Shown: in pieces, positions 57,057 to 64,000 of the stretch
How positions within the stretch are numbered: position 1 is the first letter of the stretch
How the letters are laid out: every line of letters begins with the position of its first letter
Assembly: GCA_910574455.1 (NCBI GenBank)
Contig: CAJSYZ010000007.1
Span: 3,417,773-3,481,772, forward strand
DNA length: 64,000 nucleotides
Direction: 5' to 3'
Origin: Trichaptum fuscoviolaceum
Lineage: Eukaryota; Basidiomycota; Agaricomycetes; Hymenochaetales; Trichaptaceae
Notes under the pieces: generated by a model
Told to the model about the DNA's origin: nothing
The model's input: only the letters and a program-made list of their open reading frames with translations
The model's database searches: none
Made by a program: the position numbers and the translations under genes

Positions 57057-60000
57057 ATGCCCTGCACTCTCGCTGAACACGCGTTGATCGCGGGTTTCCC
57101 TCCTACCCCACCCTTATCTCCAAAACGTACAGCGTCCCTCAGTCGCGACCTTCCCGAAGACACTCCCCATCCGGTCCCTATGCATACATTGCATCATCGG
57201 GAAGAAAACAGTTCCGTGCTGAGTCTAGCAGCTGATGAAAGACACATATTCAGCGGGAGTCAGGGCTATGACATCTATGTGAGCAGGCTGTGTCTCCGTA
57301 TGGCTTTGGTATTGAGGTGCGAAGGTTTGGGATAAAGGCTCGTACCGCGTCAAGACCACTCTTCGGGGACATACCGGGAGTGTGCTTGCACTTGAATACT
57401 CCGAAGAAAAGAAGTGGTTATTCAGTTCTGGAGGTACGGTACTCAGCACCCCTAACGGACTTCAGCTCATTAATGTCTATTGTATTAGGCGATAGCACTG
57501 TTAGGGTAAGCCAACTCCTTGTCACTGTTCGATCAATCAATGACCTTTGATCACTTTAGGTCTGGTGTACCACGAATCTAACCCCGATATATGTCATCAA
57601 TCCTTACCTTGACACCGATGCAGGAGACTTGTTCTGCCTTTCGTTCTCTCAACGCCTACAAACCGTTTACTTTGGCTGCCAGAATACCTCGTTACAGTGG
57701 TTTGATTTCACTTCGTTCACCCAGTCACCTTGTCCCGACTCCGATACACCCTTCTCCATTTCTGAATCCGCCTCCGGACAGGCTCTTTCTGTGAGAGATT
57801 CTGATTTCCGCAGTGGTTGGTCAAAACGCGATAAATTCTTCGATGGTGCCGGTTCCTCAAGTGGCCAAGCCACACCTACACGGCATAAACCGGAGAATAT
57901 ACCAAAGCCTTCTAAAGTCCTTCGAGTGACGAGCGCAAATGTCATTGACTCTGCACATTATGGTTACGTGTATTCAATGGCCATGCTGCCTTGTTCGCTG
58001 GAAGGGGCGGAGGACGATGAGGGAAAGGATCGAGACAACATTCTGCTAGTGACTGGTAGTGGAGATGAGAGCGTCAAGGTATTAAACTTCTCTCTGTTCG
58101 TTTCGGAATGATTCTGAACGTTCTGTAGTTGTGGCATTGCACATCTTCTGGCCCTTCCTTAATTTACACTTTCGAGGCTTCGGCCGGAGCCGTCTTGTCC
58201 CTTGTAGCACGCCATGAGACGGTGTATGCAGGCTGCCAAGACGGCCATGTCAAAGTCTTTGACCTGGAGACTCGAACCCTCGTTCGGACAATCATAGCTC
58301 AGGAGGTGCGATAAAGATCACCCTCATCCGCTTGTCCCTTTCAAGGCATACTGATACACTATTTGATGCGTAATAGGGCATCGATATTCTCTCCTTGTCG
58401 ATGCTAGGCACCGATCTCTTCACATGTTCTGCAAATGGACAGATTCAACAATGGTCGGCCGCGTTCGACTGCATAGCCACGTGGAAAGCTCACTCTGGTA
58501 TCGTTCTATCGAGTGTAGTCACTTACTGTGCTTCGGGCGATACATGGAAGCTTATAACTGGAGCGAATGACAATTGCATCAAAGTGCGTGTAGGCGGAAA
58601 TTCTCACTTATTCATCCTGGCTGAGTGCAAGGTGATTAATTATGTACTAACTTGATGATGCGATACCTTGCAGTTATGGCAAATTGAAAGGCAAAAGACT
58701 AGGCGAAGCTCGGTGTCCGTGAAAGCTGATGTTGAGTCGTGTAGAAATACCAATGGGCAGAGTTTGCGAGGTTTGTATCTCACCACTGACTCGCGTGAAC
58801 TGTTCACCCATTATGACACTCTCAGATACGAATCATACCATGCTTCATGCGCTTTCTAAATTCGTGTCTATTCCAAGCGTCAGTAATAGTCCCCATAACA
58901 GGGAAGATTGTCGACAAGCGGCGATATGGTTGAAAAAATGCCTGATACAACTCGGTGCTGAAGCAACGCTTGTGAGTCCACTATTATGACCATCATTTTC
59001 GAGCGTTCATCGAAACGGTTTAGCTTCCAACATCTGAGAATACGAATCCTCTCGTTCTCGCTACTTTTCATGGCTCCCAGGCAAGAGCGGTCCGGCCACG
59101 AGTTTTATTCTATGGGCACTACGACGTCATAGCTGCTCCCCCAGAAGGGTGGACATCCGATCCGTTCTCACTAACAGGTCACAATGGATACTATTATGGA
59201 CGCGGGACGACTGACAATAAGGGCCCGATCCTCGTCGCTGCTTGTGCTGTATCAGAGCTTCTTGCTCGTCGGGCTTTGGAATGCGACGTTATATTTCTTA
59301 TTGAAGGGGAGGAGGAAGCTGGAAGTGTGGGTTTCTCGGACGCCGTGCAGAGGCAGAAGGACTTGATTGGTCCTGTCGATGTTATCTTTGTCAGTAACTC
59401 GACTTGGATCAACGATGAAAGGCCTTGTATTACATATGGACTGCGCGGTGTCGTGCACTGCAGCGTTGAGGTACGCCCCTTAACTTATAGAAGAGATTTC
59501 CACTTATGAATCATTGAATCATTCAGGTTTCCAGTGAGTTGCCTGACTTGCATTCCGGTGTGGACGGTGGTGCTGTTGCGGAGCCGATGCAAGATATGGT
59601 CAGGCTACTTGCGACATTGTCCGACGGCGGACAAGTCAAGATACCAGGCTTCTGTAAGTCCTCATCCGTTTCATCGTGATTGTAATGCTCACAACAAATA
59701 GACGATGCGGTTCGACCGCAGACTGAGGATGAAAAGAAACTATATGAACTGTTATCTTCGATTACCGGAAAGCCAGCATCCTCATTATCTTCACGGTGGC
59801 GAGAACCTTCACTCAGTATACATAGTCTGGAAGTATCAGGTCCTGGAAGTATGTGCAGACCAACGTTTCTGGGAGGCAAAAATGAGTTCAACTTCTTCAC
59901 TGTTCACAGATGCAACTGTCATTCCAGCCAAGGTACGGGCCAAGGTCTCGCTACGCATTGTCCCAGACCAAGATCTGGACACCATCTCCAAATCACTAGT

Positions 60001-60530
60001 CGAATATATTATATCCTCTTTTGCAGTCATTAATTCATCAAATGCTCTCAAGGTCTGAAAGTTGTCAACTCTTCGTTTATGAACCATCTCACAGGTCCAT
60101 GATAGGTTAATATCGATAATGCTACTGATTGGTGGTTGGGTGACATTGAAGGTCCTTGGTTCAAGGCCCTCGAAACCGCCATCAAAGACGAATGGGGCAT
60201 CGAGCCTCTCAGGATAAGGGAAGGAGGGGTAAATTCCGTTTCTCTTCTCGGTTAAGTATGTATCCTCACGTACGACTTGTTTCACTTCAGTCTATCCCAT
60301 CTGTGCCGTATCTCGAGAAGGAGTTCAAGTGCCCCGCTGTCCACTTGCCGTTGGGACAAAGCTCCGTAAGTAAATTAAACTATTTTGGCAAATACTATGT
60401 TGATCGTCACCAATATTATTTCAAGGATCGCGCACATCTTCCGAACGAGCGAATATCTTTGAATAATCTACATCGTGGCAAGTCGGTGATCGAACACTTC
60501 CTCAGCTCGATCTCGTCACTGAAGTCGTGA
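57057..60530 (+). CDS. DUG2: Dug2: WD40-repeat plus M20 metallopeptidase, glutathione degradation
   Basis: Subunit of the cytosolic Dug2-Dug3 complex that removes glutamate from glutathione (DUG pathway). N-terminal half: WD40 repeats (GGDSTVRVW, TGSGDESVKLW, YAGCQDGHVKVFD, FTCSANGQIQQW, ITGANDNCIKLW). C-terminal half: M20 peptidase with metal-site motifs VLFYGHYDV, GRGTTDNKGP, LIEGEEEAGSVGF and DLHSGVDGG, plus GGSIPSVPYLEKEF near the end. Splice joins recover each motif, for example DIYVWDKGSYRV and GGDSTVRVWCTT. About 15 exons, expected length near 900 aa, as in yeast Dug2. The last exon ends ISSLKS at 60530. Confidence 0.92.
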
Positions 60531-60892
60531 AACTGACAATTTATTCTGTTCGATTTTTTTTGTTATTCTCTCGGTCGTGTTTTCTTGATCAGCACCACTC
60601 TCATAGACGCACTAAATTACATACATCTAACAAATGGAAATCTAATAATTCAGATTGTAATGCACTCGATCGTGCAAGGTCAAAAAACGCTATGTAGGGG
60701 TATGTACATAGTTTACATCATTACAGATTATCAAACCGATGTCGGCGAGAAGAGGCCCTTCGACGACATAAGCCTCCATCAAACGAACTGTTATGAGTAA
60801 TAGTGCATGCCGGACTAATCGGACTGAAACCAAGCATCAACTTAATCTGATCGTTTTCAGAAGTTAATCTGGTCTGCAAAGATTTGGTAGAC
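60531..60892. other. Intergenic between convergent genes
   Basis: 362 bp between the stop codons of DUG2 and the kinase gene. T-rich 3' flanks, nothing else recognised. Confidence 0.35.
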
Positions 60893-62132
60893 TCATGACT
60901 CTAGAATTGTCACAATTTGGTTGATATTTGGCCTTTCGCGTGGTGATATGGACCAGCACTTGCGCATCAAATCCCAGATATCATCTGTAAGGCCTCTCCC
61001 CAGAGCTGCTTGTGCGGGCCGCAATGGATGTCGGTAATGAACTGCTATTTCCATCAATGCTTGAGCCTCTGGTAGATCCGCGTAGGGAATTTGCTCTGTG
61101 AACACCTATGTATTGTACTATTAAGCTTCATACGTCAACCTGGCACAACATTGATCCATCCCACCTCAAGACACACTGATGCGAAAGAGTAGACATCTGT
61201 TTCTTTTGCATGTCCCGGAGTGATCGAATCTTCTTCCCCTTGTCCTCTGAGGATATCTGGGTTTAGCAACTCGGGTGCCTGCCAACGAAAATGTCCGTGG
61301 GCGTTGTATGACGATTGCATCACGGTGGAATTGTATTCCAAGACCCGTGCAAGTCCGAAGTCTGCAATTTTAGGATTACCCTCCCTGTCAATCAAAATAT
61401 TATTCTGTGGGATAGTAGCGTGCATCAGTGACTTTACTCCGAGATGCGGGTAAGCATATTATCTAAATAAACGCACAGCCCGCAAATCACCGTGAACAAC
61501 TGATGGATCACTATTGTGTAAATACTGTACACCCCTCGCAATTTCCCGGATCTACATAGCACCTCATTATACGCTTGTATTTTTTTGAAAAAAAGATATC
61601 AATTGCACATACAAGTTTACGCCGATCAACGCTAGCATTCATTTTAACATACTGGATGACGGTTCCGTTTTCCATCCATGGCGATATGAGCGCTAATTGG
61701 GGCTGAAAGACGTCAGACGTCCCAATGAAGGACAAAATGTTTGGATGGTCAAGTTTAGCCCATATTTTCGCTTCCCTCTGTATTGTCTGTTTTGTGTAGA
61801 GAGGTATCAGTTTCATCTATACAAAATGCAAATGAGGAATAGTTAAACTATACCTCGTTCATGACTGGAAACTCAGGCTCAGGATTGAAAATACGCAACA
61901 CCTTTATGGCTACCTTAGCCCCGTCTTCCAACTGTCCCATCCAAACATCAGCAAATCCGCCCCCACCAACAGGATGATTGCCCAATTTTCTAACGGTCTG
62001 CACAGTAAGCTTGTGCTGAGGGATGTTGTTCGATTTCCTGGCATTTCCGCTTTCATTCTTTGACGCACAGTCATCGCAGATATGTAGAGATCCATTGGAA
62101 CCGGAGATCTCTTGATACATGTATAAGCTCAT
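60893..62132 (-). CDS. Protein kinase, TKL-like
   Basis: Ser/Thr or dual-specificity kinase of the tyrosine-kinase-like group, which is expanded in agaricomycetes. Motifs: Gly loop VGGGGFADVWMG, VAIKVL (the Lys), Glu helix REAKIWAKLDHPNILSF, catalytic loop VVHGDLRANNILID, KIADFGLAR, FRWQAPELL, TDVYSFASVCLE and CWSISPRERP. The catalytic loop has HGD instead of HRD, common in this group. A Cys-rich bit CDDCASKNESG precedes the domain. The start is uncertain: I chose the ATG at 62132, but the frame is open upstream to a possible AG acceptor near 62205, so a 5' exon may exist. Exons are short and joined by 50-60 bp introns. Confidence 0.85.
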
Positions 62133-63165
62133 AGAATTTAGCGGACAAGCAAGCGATGCAGAACGTAATTCCAAGGAATTGGGCGCAGTTATGCCTCTGG
62201 CCTGGACAAAGCTAGAATGGCCGTTTCCGACGTAATTTGATTGTTGAGATGGTCGGAAATAGTAAAAAAGGCTTCAGCAGCAAAAACTATTTACGACATT
62301 CAGAAGTGAGTTTTTGTTTCACTTACACATTAAAAGAAGTTGATTCCAGAAACCCAGAAACTGCATATTTCATTGCTCCCGGCAATTCAGAAGTGCTGAA
62401 ATATATCAGATACAGAACACTAAGATCTGAATGGTACTCACATTTCGTGTTTAATATATATAGATAATATAAGTACGGTGTGTTCAGTACACGACATTGT
62501 ATCCTCATGAATGTGGTCGAAGGTGAAGATGCTCTTCCCTCAACTTCTCGCAGGCGGCGCCGGTAGACATAGCCTCGCATAATGAAGGGAAATGAGCCGC
62601 CCTTCTCCAAAAGGTGTGAGTACCTAGGCAGTAATGACATGCTAGACAACTAGCCAGCGCAAGGAGCCGTGGGTTGTCGGGTTAGTTCTTTGCCTCATCG
62701 TTGAAGCCAGATTGCCGCATATCCAGAGTGTTAGATCTCTTTTTTGCAAGTGTTTCTGAATGACAGGCTACGCGCAGGACTAGGACGGGAGCACCTCAGT
62801 GGGTGGGTGAAAGGGAAAAAAAATAGGTGAAAGAAGCAAAAGGACTGCCTCCCTTAATGAAGATGGTGTCGGCTATACCAACTTTTCTAGGTGAACCCAC
62901 AGAAGTACACAAGTACAAACACGATGATTCCGAGATCAACGTGGGAAGATAGGGTTACGCAGAGGGCATGACTCAGTGACGTAACGGATGCTTCCGTTCC
63001 GGCACCGGTCTTACTTGTTTGTAACCGCCCTTGACATTCTGATGAATTCATCCCCACAACTTAAAGTCTCCTCGCCGTGCCCTCCCCCTCTCGCCACTAT
63101 ACACTCATCGTCCCTCAAACGTGCGAGACAACCACAGCAGGGTACATTAAATCTGACAAAAAACA
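62133..63165. other. Intergenic region, nothing recognised
   Basis: About 1 kb between divergently transcribed kinase and Sec14-like genes. It should contain both promoters. The open frame at minus 62323-62649 has no domain and I do not call it. Confidence 0.35.
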
Positions 63166-64000
63166 ATGAGTAGCGACCAACCCCTGCACCGGAAGTTCAA
63201 TGGCCATCTGGGCAGGTTGTCGAAGGATCAGGAGCAATCATTAGACAACTTCAAGATCAGTTTGGAGAAAGCAGGGCTTTATGTACCCGCAACAGAAACA
63301 ACAAAGGCATCGCATGATGACGCCACGGTACTGTGAGTTATTCGAGCTTCCTGCCTGATTGTGAATACTAAAGATGCATACATTGGCCCTCTTTCGGATT
63401 TAGACGGTTTCTGAGAGCAAGAAAATGGGATATACCGAAAGCGCAGAAGCAATTCTCAGAATGGATGGCATGGAGGGAGAAATATGATGTCGACAAACTT
63501 TTTGCAAATTTTCCTCCTGAGGAGTTTGAAGATTCTCGGCGATTCTATCCTATGTGGACGGGGAGGAGAGACAAGGTACGTGCGCTCCTTCTGAACGGTC
63601 TCTGATGCTAATTGCACCTCTATCGAATTCAGCAAGGTCTACCTGTCTACGTCTATCGCCTTGGTGCTCTAGATAGCGAAATTCAGAAGGATATCAAAGC
63701 CGTCCCCACGAAGAGACAATATGAACGGATGTAAGTCTGCCCAGTTTGAACTCGGATGTGGTCTGCTAACCAAATTTTAACAGCGTCGTCTTGTACGAGG
63801 CCATGACCCGTTTTGTCGCGTCATTATGCTCGGCACTTCCTCGAGAAATAGAACCGGTGCCAATAACTGCAGTGACCGCCATTATAGACCTCGGGGACAC
63901 GTCGATCCGGCAACTTTGGGCCCTCCGGAGTCATCTTCAAGAAGCATCCACGCTTGCGCAGGCCAACTATCCAGAAACTATGGGGACAGTTGTGGTTGTG
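63166..64000 (+). CDS. Sec14-like phosphatidylinositol transfer protein (CRAL-TRIO), 5' part
   Basis: Lipid-transfer protein acting at Golgi and plasma membranes. The start MSSDQPLHRKFNGHLGRLS at 63166 leads into the CRAL-TRIO N-terminal region (VLRFLRARKWDIPKAQKQFS, WMAWREKYDVDKLF) and the first part of the lipid-binding fold (FYPMWTGRRDKQGLPVYVYR, ERIVVLYEAMTRF, AIIDLGDTSIRQLW). Introns fall after ATVL, after GRRDK and after QYERI. The gene runs off the right edge, so the gate helix and C-terminus are not seen. Confidence 0.9.

Overview
This is a gene-dense nuclear segment of a filamentous basidiomycete, most likely an agaricomycete. Almost every gene is split by many 48-70 bp GT-AG introns, some with a clear CTAAC or TACTAAC branch site. 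The gene set is eukaryotic and fungal: alternative oxidase, a Zn(II)2Cys6 factor, Vip1, Dug2, a Spo71-like PH protein and RBR-type ubiquitin ligases. No bacterial operon, CRISPR array or virus is seen. All exon joins were made by eye from splice signals, reading frame and family conservation. Where several exons are quoted, the summed coding length was checked to be a multiple of three.

Layout. 1-4.4 kb: Prp2/DHX16 spliceosomal helicase (cut by the left edge), guanylate kinase, Mak16. 4.4-9.2 kb: a dispersed repeat, a first RBR E3 gene, then a 540 bp transposon-like element with a 9 bp target duplication, telomere-like repeats and a tRNA-like block inside. 9.3-16.8 kb: mitochondrial NAD+-type carrier, a 1.9 kb purine/pyrimidine-skewed stretch, a single-pass membrane protein, and 2.7 kb of intergenic DNA with repeat remnants. 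16.8-22.6 kb: citrate-lyase-beta-like (CLYBL) gene, a second RBR E3 gene paralogous to the first, and an 801 bp inverted-repeat element. 22.6-28.6 kb: a Pex8-like gene, a PPPDE-thioredoxin-PUL fusion, mitochondrial uS12. 28.8-39.5 kb: Spo71-like PH protein with an in-frame TGA, alternative oxidase, Zn-cluster transcription factor. 39.5-42.3 kb: poorly resolved coding fragments. 42.3-51.5 kb: carnitine acetyltransferase, aldo-keto reductase, SAM methyltransferase, Vip1. 52-64 kb: Dhr2/DHX33-type helicase, RPAP3-like TPR cochaperone, Dug2, a TKL-like kinase and the start of a Sec14-like protein.

The most unusual system is the pair of RBR ubiquitin ligases. Each carries an N-terminal domain with a conserved Cys and a downstream Asp-Ser-His motif, which looks like a papain-fold (deubiquitinase-like) peptidase fused to an E3 ligase. 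The window also holds a PPPDE-Trx-PUL protein, which gives it an unusual number of ubiquitin/SUMO-type hydrolase and ligase modules. The rest is mostly housekeeping: RNA processing (Prp2, Dhr2, Mak16), mitochondrial and peroxisomal metabolism (AOX, carrier, uS12m, CAT with a C-terminal AKL, CLYBL, Pex8-like) and glutathione turnover (Dug2).
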